This document shows, piece by piece, positions 6,761 to 13,915 of a DNA stretch of 40,951 nt; within the stretch, counting starts at the first letter, position 1; every line of letters begins with the position of its first letter. The notes under the pieces were generated by a model, which saw only the letters and a program-made list of their open reading frames with translations, had not been told where the DNA came from and searched no databases. Origin of the DNA: a virus; IMG/VR virus record IMGVR_UViG_3300027151_000013, positions 1 to 40,951 of that record. One strand, written 5' to 3'. The position numbers were made by a program, and so were the translations under genes.

Positions 6761-8704
6761 TTAAGGGTTTTGTGTGCTTTTTAATCCTCGCTGTGCAAAC
6801 AAGCCGACAATCATTTGCCCGACTGATTCCTCCCTTGGATCAACCATTCCACCCTCTGTTGCTGCATTGACCACTCCGCGTTTCCGGCTTATCAAGTTAT
6901 AAATCTCCTCATCGACGGTTCCTTCGCATAATAAATAAGTTGCAGTTACGGAGCCCCGTTGACCCAACCGATGGCAGCGGCTATACGTCTGGTCTACGTC
7001 TGCTGGTGTCCATGGAAGTTCAACAAACAACACGTCCTGGGATGCGGTCAAAGTATGCCCGGTTTTAGCGGCTTGGATCGACAGAACGATTACCGGCGCA
7101 TCTTCGATCGACATATCTTGGAAACGGGACTTTGCATCTTCGACCTCCGAAACCAGCATTCCTCCCTGGATTTTAAGCCCCCCAAATTTGTTGGCGAGTT
7201 CGTCGACGATTTCCCGGTGGTGTGCTGCAACCACGACTTTCAAGCCTGCGTCTCGGTGAGATTCAATAAACTCCACAACTGAGTCCATTTTTGCCTTCGC
7301 AGCCAGACGGCGCAACACAGAAATACGAACTAAGTGTTCGTTCGATTCGGCTTTGATGCGCGCAACAACGGCTGCTGACCCAGGTGATTTACCAATCTCG
7401 ACGGCAATTTGTTTGGCTCGTTCGACTAAATACTCTACGATGTCCCGTTCCGCTTTTTGATACTCGACCATCTGTGTTGGGCTGCCGGAAACAACAATGT
7501 TCGCGTGTCGAACAGGTGGTAAATCTTTTAAAACCTGGTCTTTGGTTCTTCGTATATAACAGTTCCCACGCAACCTTTCATTAAGTTCATCAAGGTTGGA
7601 ATTGCCGCTTATGTTCCATTGACCAAATCTGTCCCTAAAAGCACCGCAATACCGTCGGTAAAAACCCCAAAGTCCACCGAATGTGTTGAGTTTTCCCAGA
7701 ACGTCGAGTTGGCTCGCGTATTCAGCCGGGCGATTGGTTACCGGTGTGCCGGTTAGACACAAAATGATGCCATCTAACGGGGCTGTTCTGGCAATTTTTA
7801 CGGCCGTTTTGGTGCGCTGTGACGTTGGTGTTTTAACGTAATGCGATTCGTCGAAAATGTAACTCCGGAACCCCTCCAACTGTTTTCTCCAATGAGAAAT
7901 GTTGGAATATCCAATAACAAGGACATCAAAGTCTCTATGTTCAGGGAAAGTCTTTCGGTCTGTAACCGTTACGATTTGCCTTTCAGGCAACCACTTTCCG
8001 TATTCTTTTTGCCAGTTTAAAACCAGATTCGGTGGGCAAACAACCAACGCAGGATACGAGTTCGGTGTGTTTTCTAAAGTCGCAATCGCTTGCAAAGTTT
8101 TACCCAATCCCATGTCGTCGGCAATGAAGCAGCGTTTGGCCCGGCTGGCATAAACAACGCCGGCTTTCTGGTATGGAAGAAGTGGTAGTCCCGATACTTC
8201 CAAATCGGCTTCGGTCGATCGTGATTGCCGGACCGACGCGTCATGTGTTTCTTTTAGTTGGGCTGCGAGTTGGCTTAAGTTGCTGGGAACTCCTTGGTTA
8301 AACTTATCTGCCCACTCAATGCACTCGGCGATACTTGCGACGGGTGCTCTCCACGCCATAGTTTTTGCGTGCCAAGTTACGCTCGGTATCTGTTTGACGG
8401 CTTTTACTTTTACAGGGTCATAGGCGAATGACATATAAATAAAGTCGGCTTCAAGAGTTACGCCGAAAGTTGGATTAAGTTTCTCGGGTAGGTCGAATGT
8501 TAAGACTTGTGGGTCTATGGTGAACCCGTTATGCATAGCGAACTCTCGGGCTTCCACGATTGAACTCATCGGGATACGCCAAACCTTGGCTACCTTATCC
8601 CATTTAGCACCGTGTATCGCTTTTATTTGTTCTACTTCGTCTCGGTCATAGGGCGAGGTAGAAATTAAGTCGTCATCGGCTAGGTATAAATGTTTATCTG
8701 ACAC
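6761..8704 (-). CDS. SNF2-family helicase/ATPase (SMARCAL1-like)
   Basis: 647 aa. Two related N-terminal segments (VEQIKAIHGAKWDKVAKVWR, about 24-43, and VKAVKQIPSVTWHAKTMAWR, about 100-119) look like duplicated HARP-type modules. The ATPase has motif I DDMGLGKT (196-203), motif II DESH (285-288), motif III LTGTP (317-321) and C-terminal motif VI QTYSRCHRLGQRG. All key residues are intact. Such proteins use ATP to move on or remodel DNA, and HARP-type members anneal or reverse forks, so a replication/repair role is likely. GTG start, 9 nt after the LysM gene stop, with a weak GGGTGA upstream. Confidence 0.93.
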   Translation of the reverse strand: MSDKHLYLADDDLISTSPYDRDEVEQIKAIHGAKWDKVAKVWRIPMSSIVEAREFAMHNGFTIDPQVLTFDLPEKLNPTFGVTLEADFIYMSFAYDPVKVKAVKQIPSVTWHAKTMAWRAPVASIAECIEWADKFNQGVPSNLSQLAAQLKETHDASVRQSRSTEADLEVSGLPLLPYQKAGVVYASRAKRCFIADDMGLGKTLQAIATLENTPNSYPALVVCPPNLVLNWQKEYGKWLPERQIVTVTDRKTFPEHRDFDVLVIGYSNISHWRKQLEGFRSYIFDESHYVKTPTSQRTKTAVKIARTAPLDGIILCLTGTPVTNRPAEYASQLDVLGKLNTFGGLWGFYRRYCGAFRDRFGQWNISGNSNLDELNERLRGNCYIRRTKDQVLKDLPPVRHANIVVSGSPTQMVEYQKAERDIVEYLVERAKQIAVEIGKSPGSAAVVARIKAESNEHLVRISVLRRLAAKAKMDSVVEFIESHRDAGLKVVVAAHHREIVDELANKFGGLKIQGGMLVSEVEDAKSRFQDMSIEDAPVIVLSIQAAKTGHTLTASQDVLFVELPWTPADVDQTYSRCHRLGQRGSVTATYLLCEGTVDEEIYNLISRKRGVVNAATEGGMVDPREESVGQMIVGLFAQRGLKSTQNP

Positions 8705-8713
8705 TCACCCAGT

Positions 8714-9025
8714 TTAGTCGCACTCCTCGATTACTTGCCCACCGTCGGTAAGTCGTAACTCACAATTCTCGTGCTCGGGTAGGTAAATGTTCTGCCCTAT
8801 TTGGATATTTGTTCCATAGGTGTCTACGAGGTTGTCGGTTACTCGTTGAATGTCGCCTTCGCACTTGCTCTCTGCTATTCCCCATAGGGTGTCGCCTTGC
8901 TGAACAGTGTGAGGTGCTAGTTCGCAATTAAAGTTGTTGCTAGTTTTCTCGCCGATAACGAACGCCGCCGTTACCCCAATAATTGCCGTTGCTAACAATA
9001 AGGTGCTTTTAAAATTCCGGTTCAT
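8714..9025 (-). CDS. Membrane-anchored LysM protein
   Basis: 103 aa from ATG 9025, which overlaps the previous stop (TAATG). An N-terminal membrane anchor (FKSTLLLATAIIGVTAAFVIG, residues 5-25) precedes one LysM domain (HTVQQGDTLWGIAESKCEGD...NIQIGQNIYLP), which binds peptidoglycan outside the membrane. The C-terminal tail is Cys-containing and acidic. It lies between the helicase gene and two small coupled genes. No catalytic domain is present, so the role is wall tethering or a wall-exclusion function rather than lysis. Confidence 0.88.
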   Translation of the reverse strand: MNRNFKSTLLLATAIIGVTAAFVIGEKTSNNFNCELAPHTVQQGDTLWGIAESKCEGDIQRVTDNLVDTYGTNIQIGQNIYLPEHENCELRLTDGGQVIEECD

Positions 9026-9510
9026 TACGCACCCACCTTTTCGAATGGACACTCGGCAACCTCGCTGAATACTCGCTCATAGAGTTCACGCCCTGCCTGC
9101 CAGTCTTGCCAGTTGCCGTCAGATGAGATAGAGACACAAGAGCCGTAGATATGCTTGGCTCGTATGAGTATCGCCGTAACTACGGCATCATAAGGTTTGT
9201 AGGCAGTCTTACAGAAACTAAAGAACTCGGGTTCACCTTCACGATGCTTAGGGTGAGTTGGAATGCCTGCCCAGTAAAAAGTCTCGTGCGCTAAGTCTCG
9301 CCCGTCTTCACTAAAGCCCTCAGCGTCGCCGTTTATGGAAAAACTGAACTCCGTGAACTCAGGTTCGCCTAAGCCCTCGCCATTACGAATACGAATACCG
9401 TTGGCGTTTGCGTAGTCGCATAGTTTCTTAGCGTCTAATGCTAACTTGCCATAGAAATAGGCAGAGCCTGCGTTCTTAACTGGTCGACAGGCGTAGTGTG
9501 TGTATCCCAT
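9025..9510 (-). CDS. Conserved phage-type hypothetical protein (161 aa)
   Basis: Begins MGYTHYACRPVKN and continues with KLALDAKKLCDYAN, ETFYWAGIP and FFSFCKTAYKPYDAVVTAILIRAKHIYG. This MGYTHY...F.FCKT.YKPYD..V layout is one I associate with a widespread small phage protein of unknown role. The TAATG overlaps at both ends tie it to its neighbours. Its last codons (KVGA) encode the downstream ribosome-binding sequence. Confidence 0.8.
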   Translation of the reverse strand: MGYTHYACRPVKNAGSAYFYGKLALDAKKLCDYANANGIRIRNGEGLGEPEFTEFSFSINGDAEGFSEDGRDLAHETFYWAGIPTHPKHREGEPEFFSFCKTAYKPYDAVVTAILIRAKHIYGSCVSISSDGNWQDWQAGRELYERVFSEVAECPFEKVGA

Positions 9511-9734
9511 TACGCACCTACCTTGTATGTGTCTTTTAATTCGCCTACGCTGCGAACTTGAACTTCTTTAAAATACTCACGCAATCTTTTTGCAAAAAAA
9601 TCTGCTGACTGTAACGCGTTTACTCCGTCAAAGATTGACCACTCGCACTGTTGGTAGTAACCGTCTTTGAACGCTATGTCATTGACATCTTTTGGGTCAG
9701 TTGCCAAGACTATATATTTTGTATATTCGCTCAT
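9510..9734 (-). CDS. Small hypothetical protein (74 aa)
   Basis: Start ATG 9734 has an AAGGAGAA ribosome-binding site, and the promoter lies at 9774-9802. The protein has a compact alpha/beta look (TKYIVLATDPKDVNDIAFKDG, FFAKRLREYFKEVQVRSVGEL), without a recognised motif. It ends KVGA, with the same AAGGTRGGTGCGTAATG junction as the next gene. Confidence 0.75.
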   Translation of the reverse strand: MSEYTKYIVLATDPKDVNDIAFKDGYYQQCEWSIFDGVNALQSADFFAKRLREYFKEVQVRSVGELKDTYKVGA

Positions 9735-9773
9735 CTAATTTCTCCTTGTTGTCTAGGTTTATATAACAATATA

Positions 9774-9802
9774 AGTATATGGGCTGGGTGTTACAAAGTC
9801 AA
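9774..9802 (-). promoter_or_regulatory. Minus-strand ACACCC-class promoter
   Basis: Minus strand: TTGACT (9797-9802), TTGTA, ACACCC, six nt, TATACT (9774-9779); 17-bp spacer. Same register as the plus-strand family. Drives the 9734-6761 gene block. Confidence 0.82.
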
Positions 9803-10398
9803 ATACCCCTACGCATCTCTGCGACTATGTCGGGTATCCCTAACTCTTTTGGTGATACTTGCCAGTCGGGGGCTTTACGGTAAATTGTGTTCCACTTCTC
9901 TAGGTAATACGAATACAAAACCGAACCAACTGGGAAAGTCCAAAACTTCTCCGTTCGATACATCAAATGAATTGGGTGCGGCTTCGGGTCCCGGTTGTGA
10001 ACTTCCATATCCGAAAACGGGACTATCAGGGTTTCATCAACGAACATATTGCGTTCGGGTCTAGAAAACTGGATCGCGGTTGGATCAAAAAAATAGTTCT
10101 TCGTCTGGATTACGATGTGTCCGCCAAACCCTTTACCGGGTGATGCGCTTGAACAATGAACCTGCCATGCATCGGCGGGCAGCCGATTCACCGGAACTCC
10201 AAAAAGTTCCCAACCTCTTCGATTGAATACGGTAGTCCCGATGGGAATCACCTTGTGCTCCACCCCCATCTTGACCAATATCTGATGCGCGAAGTTACAG
10301 CCCAGGATACATGAATCTTTTCGAACGTCGTTTTTGGTGCGCCAAGAAACCCATTGTTTACTTACTTCATTTAATATTTCTATTTCAGTTGGAATCAT
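9799..10398 (-). CDS. Putative Cys-His-Asp (transglutaminase/protease-fold) protein
   Basis: 199 aa. A conserved-looking Cys in DSCILGCNFAHQILVKMG starts a helix (about residue 30-34), then GGHIVIQTKNYFFDPTAIQF supplies a His (about 93) and Asp (about 105). Cys at a helix start followed by His and Asp on adjacent strands is the order of papain-like transglutaminase/peptidase folds. I infer a thiol enzyme or a degenerate relative; no specific substrate is visible. ATG has CCGGAG five nt upstream and a good promoter at 10423-10451. Confidence 0.6.
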   Translation of the reverse strand: MIPTEIEILNEVSKQWVSWRTKNDVRKDSCILGCNFAHQILVKMGVEHKVIPIGTTVFNRRGWELFGVPVNRLPADAWQVHCSSASPGKGFGGHIVIQTKNYFFDPTAIQFSRPERNMFVDETLIVPFSDMEVHNRDPKPHPIHLMYRTEKFWTFPVGSVLYSYYLEKWNTIYRKAPDWQVSPKELGIPDIVAEMRRGI

Positions 10399-10422
10399 AA
10401 AACTCCGGTCTAGTATCTTTTA

Positions 10423-10451
10423 AGTATAACTGGGATCTCAATAAATAGCAA
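10423..10451 (-). promoter_or_regulatory. Minus-strand promoter of the Cys-His-Asp gene
   Basis: TTGCTA (10446-10451), 17-bp spacer, TATACT (10423-10428) on the minus strand. A second weaker candidate with an ACACCT element lies just upstream (about 10470-10495). Confidence 0.75.
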
Positions 10452-10553
10452 GTCTTTTAAATGTGTAGTCCCGAGGTGTTACAAAAACCAGAATTCCCGG
10501 TCAAGCGGATTAGAACAATCCCTTGCGCCCGCCCACCCAAGATCTTCAGCAAC

Positions 10554-10575
10554 CTGAACGGCAGCGTATATAAAC
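10554..10575 (+). repeat. GAACGGTGGCGTATATAA-family element, copy 1
   Basis: CTGAACGGCAGCGTATATAA followed by AC. First of ten same-orientation copies; two differences from the consensus. It lies 38 nt before the -35 of the 10613 promoter. Confidence 0.85.
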
Positions 10576-10612
10576 TTAAACAAGGAGAGGCGAACATTTG
10601 TTTGCCCGGTGG

Positions 10613-10641
10613 TTGCTTTTATACTCATAGGCATATATAAT
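10613..10641 (+). promoter_or_regulatory. TTGCTT-17-TATAAT promoter
   Basis: TTGCTT (10613-10618), 17 bp, TATAAT (10636-10641). Its flanks (GGTTGCTTTT ... ATATATAATGG) recur at 20622-20655. Drives the gene at 10688 through a short leader. Confidence 0.82.
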
Positions 10642-10687
10642 GGATATGTTAGATAAACCTAGAACTCTTTAAGGAGTAATAAAAATA

Positions 10688-10951
10688 GTGAAAATAGAAA
10701 GAAAGTCATTAGAAGAAATCTTTGAGCAGGACGTATTGAGCCTTGCTCGAGTGTTGAAGGCGGTGCAGCGAACCGATGATGTAATTCTGTCGGAACTACA
10801 TCGAACTGAACAAATTAACCAGTCGGCTGTTTTTAAAAGCACATTACTGGAACTTCACCAAAAACTTTATGATCTGGAAAGTCTGGTGGTAAAAGTTCAA
10901 AGCGTTCTGCAAGTCCCAGAGTCTCTCCGTAAGGAAAGCGAGATATTTTAA
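10688..10951 (+). CDS. Small coiled-coil-like protein (87 aa)
   Basis: GTG start with AAGGAG 11 nt upstream (10671-10676). The sequence is almost wholly amphipathic helix (ERKSLEEIFEQDVLSLARVL, LHQKLYDLESLVVKVQSVLQV), suggesting a helical dimer. No enzyme motif. First gene of the plus-strand accessory region, downstream of repeat copy 1 and the 10613 promoter. Confidence 0.7.
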   Translation: MKIERKSLEEIFEQDVLSLARVLKAVQRTDDVILSELHRTEQINQSAVFKSTLLELHQKLYDLESLVVKVQSVLQVPESLRKESEIF

Positions 10952-10956
10952 TAAAG

Positions 10957-10985
10957 CACACCTTGTTACACCCAGTTCGTAACAT
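10957..10985 (+). promoter_or_regulatory. ACACCC-class promoter
   Basis: CACACC (10957-10962), N5, ACACCC, N6, TAACAT (10980-10985); 17-bp spacer. Drives the gene at 11028. Confidence 0.8.
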
Positions 10986-11027
10986 AGGTAAGAAGAAAAC
11001 ATAAATATACTAAACAGGGAGATAGAC

Positions 11028-11531
11028 ATGAAACAACTAACAGAGAGTTTTATAGACCAAACATTCAAGTCATTGTTTGCGGAACGAAACGCGAAATATG
11101 GTGAAGGTTGGTCGTGGCGAAAAGAGCACCAAGAAGAAAGCACATTTCTCGGCGAAATCTATAGAGGTCTGAGCGTCCTGTCGAAGTGGCAGAGTGAAGG
11201 CGCAAAAGGCGCACCCGAAGTTTTCTTAAACGGTTACAGTGTCCACGAACAAGTGATCCCTGTCCTCGTCACCGAATACCTCGGTAAAGAAGTTTGTGCG
11301 AAACCTGAAGAACTCCGGGTGGAGACACGAGAACAAAAATTCAACAGGTTCTTGAAATGGGCGAATGAGCACCATTTTGAGCAATACACAACTGAGCAAT
11401 TGACCGAGCAAAGCGGCTTCTCCTACCAAACCACCTTGAAGTATTTACAGGAGACCCCAACTTTCCGTAAACTCAAAAAGGGTTTGTGGGAAATCCGTGA
11501 CGCAAAAGCAGACAGAGAAGCACAGAAGTAA
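11028..11531 (+). CDS. Hypothetical protein with C-terminal winged-helix-like region (167 aa)
   Basis: AGGGAG precedes ATG 11028. The N-terminal half is helical and acidic/basic mixed (FIDQTFKSLFAERNAKYGEGWSW). The C-terminal third (QYTTEQLTEQSGFSYQTTLKYLQETPTFRKLKKGLWEIRD) has the spacing of a helix-turn-helix followed by a wing, so DNA binding is plausible. It could be one of the regulators of this region. No family is recognised with certainty. Confidence 0.7.
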   Translation: MKQLTESFIDQTFKSLFAERNAKYGEGWSWRKEHQEESTFLGEIYRGLSVLSKWQSEGAKGAPEVFLNGYSVHEQVIPVLVTEYLGKEVCAKPEELRVETREQKFNRFLKWANEHHFEQYTTEQLTEQSGFSYQTTLKYLQETPTFRKLKKGLWEIRDAKADREAQK

Positions 11532-11571
11532 TTAAACATAAACAACTAAATAGAAAGGCAGACAATAAACA

Positions 11572-11784
11572 ATGAAACTAAGAAAACAAAAGCGCACATT
11601 CGAGACAACCTCAACCCGAATCCATGAACTCCGTTCACAGATAGAGGCTGCGAAAACAGAACTTGCAGAGGAACTCGCATACTTGGAGCAATACAAGGTC
11701 GATGTTGAGGTAACTTCCCGTTGCATCAACGACGAACTCGGTGTCAAACCAATGTTCACATGGCAAGTAGACGCATTCGTATGA
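11572..11784 (+). CDS. Coiled-coil protein (70 aa)
   Basis: Residues 8-45 form a heptad-rich helix (TSTRIHELRSQIEAAKTELAEELAYLEQYK), followed by a short C-terminal segment with one Cys and a Trp. AGAAAGG lies about 17 nt before the ATG. The final codons overlap the next ATG (ATGA). Function unknown. Confidence 0.68.
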   Translation: MKLRKQKRTFETTSTRIHELRSQIEAAKTELAEELAYLEQYKVDVEVTSRCINDELGVKPMFTWQVDAFV

Positions 11785-11993
11785 CCAAGCCTTACCTAGT
11801 CCGTTGGGAAATGATCTACGAAGCAGACAACCACATAGACGCAATCACACAGGCATACGCAGAGATTTGCGACCTAGCGAAAGACCCTTCACAAGGTGCA
11901 AACTATGTGACTGTTATGTATGACGGCGACCATTCCATCAAGACATCCATGCAAATAGACGAAGCGTTAAACCTCGTTGGTGAGCATGAATAA
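11781..11993 (+). CDS. Small hypothetical protein (70 aa)
   Basis: Start at the ATGA overlap. Begins KPYLVRWEMIYEADNHIDAITQAYAEICDLAKDP, a beta-alpha layout common in small phage proteins that resemble half a ferredoxin-like fold. No motif. The next gene starts inside its last codons. Confidence 0.68.
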   Translation: MTKPYLVRWEMIYEADNHIDAITQAYAEICDLAKDPSQGANYVTVMYDGDHSIKTSMQIDEALNLVGEHE

Positions 11994-12135
11994 ACGCACG
12001 GTCGGTATCTTTTTAACTATCAAGGTGTTCTTGATGGCATTCTTTGGTGTCCCAATTCTTTTTGCGTTGTATCAAATACGCAAGTTGGCACGCAACAACC
12101 CCAAAGAGAAGCCGGCAAAACCTTTTTACGAATAA
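11986..12135 (+). CDS. Small single-pass membrane protein (49 aa)
   Basis: ATG at 11986 overlaps the end of the previous gene by 8 nt. One hydrophobic helix (VGIFLTIKVFLMAFFGVPILFALY, residues 6-29) is followed by a basic/Pro-rich cytoplasmic tail. Function unknown. Confidence 0.62.
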   Translation: MNKRTVGIFLTIKVFLMAFFGVPILFALYQIRKLARNNPKEKPAKPFYE

Positions 12136-12170
12136 AATAAGATAAACTATTAACCTAGACGAGGAACTTA

Positions 12171-12332
12171 ATGAACCCTGTTATTGAACTCATCGACAAA
12201 TCAATCAAAACCATCTCGAGCCGTGAACTTGTTGCGTCCTCGGAGATGGTTGATCTACTTTTAGATCTCCGTATGTTGTGCGAACTGCAAACCCCAACAG
12301 CAGAACTTGCGATCGTCGGCGCAGAAATCTAA
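12171..12332 (+). CDS. Small helical protein (53 aa)
   Basis: GAGGA lies 6 nt upstream of ATG 12171. Amphipathic helices with paired Leu residues (EMVDLLLDLRMLCELQTP). No family. Ends just before a terminator hairpin at 12333-12352. Confidence 0.6.
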   Translation: MNPVIELIDKSIKTISSRELVASSEMVDLLLDLRMLCELQTPTAELAIVGAEI

Positions 12333-12352
12333 TTCTGGGGAAGAACCCAGAA
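12333..12352. terminator. Hairpin between convergent genes
   Basis: TTCTGGG (12333-12339) pairs with CCCAGAA (12346-12352) across a 6-nt loop. Lies between the plus gene ending at 12332 and the minus gene ending at 12365; it may end both transcripts, though no long T run follows. Confidence 0.6.
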
Positions 12353-12364
12353 CTTAACAATTAT

Positions 12365-12565
12365 CTAGAACAATGTTGGTGCGTCGTCAAAGGCGTTACG
12401 CGATTCTGTGCATATTCTGTGGGCATACCCAAGCGGCATTGAAGGGCTTCGGGGTGAGCCAATATATTTCCCGTCCTTGTGTTCCACCCAACTTACTATT
12501 TTGACGGAATAAGAAGTGTTTACCGTGTCGAACTCGACATTACAAATAGAGCAGGAAACTTTCAC
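12365..12565 (-). CDS. Small zinc-binding protein (66 aa)
   Basis: GTG start at 12565, six nt after a -10-like TAAGAT (12572-12577), so probably leaderless. CSICNVEF at residues 5-12 and HRICTES near residue 50 give a C-x2-C...H-x2-C pattern expected to hold zinc. A lone minus-strand gene within the plus region, with its promoter in the repeat-rich intergenic stretch. Function unknown. Confidence 0.62.
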   Translation of the reverse strand: MKVSCSICNVEFDTVNTSYSVKIVSWVEHKDGKYIGSPRSPSMPLGYAHRICTESRNAFDDAPTLF

Positions 12566-12639
12566 AACCGGATCTTATCTGCTATTGGGAGTCCCGTGCC
12601 TTTACGATAAGACACGGGGCTTATGCGCCGCCACCAAAC

Positions 12640-12701
12640 AAAAGTCGAACGTTCCCGGCAAAAAGTCGAACGTTCCCGGCAAAAAGTCGAGTCTTCCCGG
12701 C
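12640..12701 (+). repeat. Three tandem 20-bp iteron-like repeats
   Basis: AAAAGTCGAACGTTCCCGGC at 12640-12659 and 12661-12680 (identical) and a diverged copy at 12682-12701, with a 21-bp period (two helical turns). Same-face spacing favours a protein-binding array. Confidence 0.9.
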
Positions 12702-12826
12702 AAATCAACAGTCCAGTTTTGTAAAGTGTCAACGGGGCTGTCACAAAGAATCAAATTTTCACGGGGCTTTCAAGTTCTGGCGCGCAATCGACCGGATCTC
12801 GAACCTGGGCAACCGGTCGCGCCAAT

Positions 12827-12848
12827 CTGAACGGCGGCGTATATAAAC
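12827..12848 (+). repeat. GAACGGTGGCGTATATAA-family element, copy 2
   Basis: CTGAACGGCGGCGTATATAA followed by AC; one difference from consensus. Followed by an AT-rich segment. Confidence 0.88.
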
Positions 12849-12926
12849 CGTATATCGGATCGTATATATGGATCTCAGATATATCGGATATGCGATATAT
12901 CTTTAATGCCCCCGATAGTCGTAGCG

Positions 12927-12955
12927 CACACTCTGATACACCCATACCGTAATAT
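12927..12955 (+). promoter_or_regulatory. ACACCC-class promoter
   Basis: CACACT (12927-12932), N5, ACACCC, N6, TAATAT (12950-12955); 17-bp spacer. Drives the gene at 13008 through the AAACCAACTAGACAT leader. Confidence 0.85.
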
Positions 12956-13007
12956 AGTTAGTAATAAGTTAATCAATATAAACCAACTAGACATGGGAGA
13001 TAAATAA

Positions 13008-13469
13008 ATGACACAACCAACAATCACACTAGACGCAAATTTTGCGCAGGCAACTCGCAAGGTGGGCGATCGTGAGATCACTTACACTTGGCGCAGCCCG
13101 TCTCAAAATATTGAATTCGAAGGCGAGTTAGTCGGTGGGCAAGTCAGTTTGACTATCTCGCACGACTCAGGTCGCAAAGAGTTCAGGTCGTTCATCCAGT
13201 TCGCACACTACGACAATTCCGGCGGCTATATGTGTGTAAAGTTCACGATATTTGACACGGTGAACTACCCACACGGCACGGTCGCAACGCAACCGATCGC
13301 ACGCTATAGCGCTAAGGCGTTAGGCGAGTTTGAGACTCGAGTCATTAACTACCTGACGCATGGAGTTCACGGCGGCAGTGAGTCAGTTCATCAGGCGTGG
13401 GCACGGGCAACCGAGATCGCAATGGGTGGCGATGGCACACTTCGTTATAGCGAAGCGATGTCAATGTAA
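13008..13469 (+). CDS. Hypothetical protein (153 aa)
   Basis: GGGAG ribosome-binding site upstream of ATG 13008. The N-terminal two thirds look beta-rich (ITYTWRSPSQNIEFEGELVGGQVSLTISHD, GYMCVKFTIFDTVNY), the C-terminal third helical (AKALGEFETRVINYL). I do not recognise the family. Single-gene unit with its own ACACCC promoter and a highly structured downstream segment. Confidence 0.75.
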   Translation: MTQPTITLDANFAQATRKVGDREITYTWRSPSQNIEFEGELVGGQVSLTISHDSGRKEFRSFIQFAHYDNSGGYMCVKFTIFDTVNYPHGTVATQPIARYSAKALGEFETRVINYLTHGVHGGSESVHQAWARATEIAMGGDGTLRYSEAMSM

Positions 13470-13472
13470 GAC

Positions 13473-13551
13473 ACTCACTTAGGTGAGTCGCCTAGCCCGT
13501 TAGGGGTAGCCCGTCATAGGGCAACTAGGCACTAGCGCCACAATCGTGGCG
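13473..13551 (+). ncRNA. Structured RNA leader / three-way-junction candidate
   Basis: Four nested or consecutive stems lie between two genes: ACTCAC/GTGAGT (13473-13488); an outer GCCTAG/CTAGGC (13490-13495 with 13525-13530) enclosing CCC/GGG (13496-13505) and GCCC/GGGC (13509-13522); then CGCCAC/GTGGCG (13536-13551). This could be a structured 5' leader of the gene at 13577 or a processed small RNA. It is not a tRNA. Confidence 0.55.
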
Positions 13552-13576
13552 TGATAACAACAACGAAAGGTAAAAA

Positions 13577-13855
13577 ATGCTATTAGAAGATTCATTAAGC
13601 GAAGTATTGGCAGAGAATTATCATGGCGTCGGTGCGATCGGTATGGAGATCGTAGAATCGGTGATTGACGATCTGACTCACAACCGTTATGAAGACGATT
13701 GGATCGAAGCGATGGAGATCACTAGAGATGACTTATCGCGTGAGTTATTCAGTCTTGTGCGTGGGATTATTGAAGGCGGATATTTGAATTCAATGCGAAC
13801 CCCCGATGGTTGGGTGGAGTTGCATCGGATTAAACTCGCAGATCACGACGAGTAA
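13577..13855 (+). CDS. Acidic hypothetical protein (92 aa)
   Basis: GAAAGG precedes ATG 13577. Helical and acidic (DSLSEVLAENYHGVGAIGMEIVESVIDDL), with no recognised motif. It follows the structured 13473-13551 segment and ends before a strong terminator at 13878-13906. Confidence 0.72.
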   Translation: MLLEDSLSEVLAENYHGVGAIGMEIVESVIDDLTHNRYEDDWIEAMEITRDDLSRELFSLVRGIIEGGYLNSMRTPDGWVELHRIKLADHDE

Positions 13856-13877
13856 TCCAAACTCTTAGGCGTTCAGT

Positions 13878-13915
13878 AGCCCGTCTGCCGTTCCGGCAGG
13901 CGGGCTATTTATGTT
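13878..13915. terminator. Strong bidirectional terminator
   Basis: AGCCCGTCTGCC (13878-13889) pairs with GGCAGGCGGGCT (13895-13906) around GTTCC, with one T-G pair, followed by ATTTATGTTT. Separates convergent genes. Confidence 0.85.

Larger units (their letters stand above)
12566..13007. other. 442-bp gene-free regulatory/origin-like region B
   Basis: Contains, in order: the leaderless promoter of the minus gene; an AGTCCCGT/ACGGGGCT stem (12590-12621); three 20-bp tandem repeats (12640-12701); two more ACGGGGCT octamers (12732, 12761); an inverted repeat CGACCGG/CCGGTCG (12789-12795, 12813-12819); the GGTGGCG element (12827-12848); an AT-rich tract with repeated TATATCGGAT (12850-12910); the ACACCC promoter (12927-12955); and the shared leader (12980-12994). 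I see no credible gene. Confidence 0.8.

Noticed and set aside
12640-12701. CRISPR-like array
   Set aside because: Repeat units abut with a single-base gap and have no spacers; this is a tandem iteron-type repeat, and no cas genes are present.
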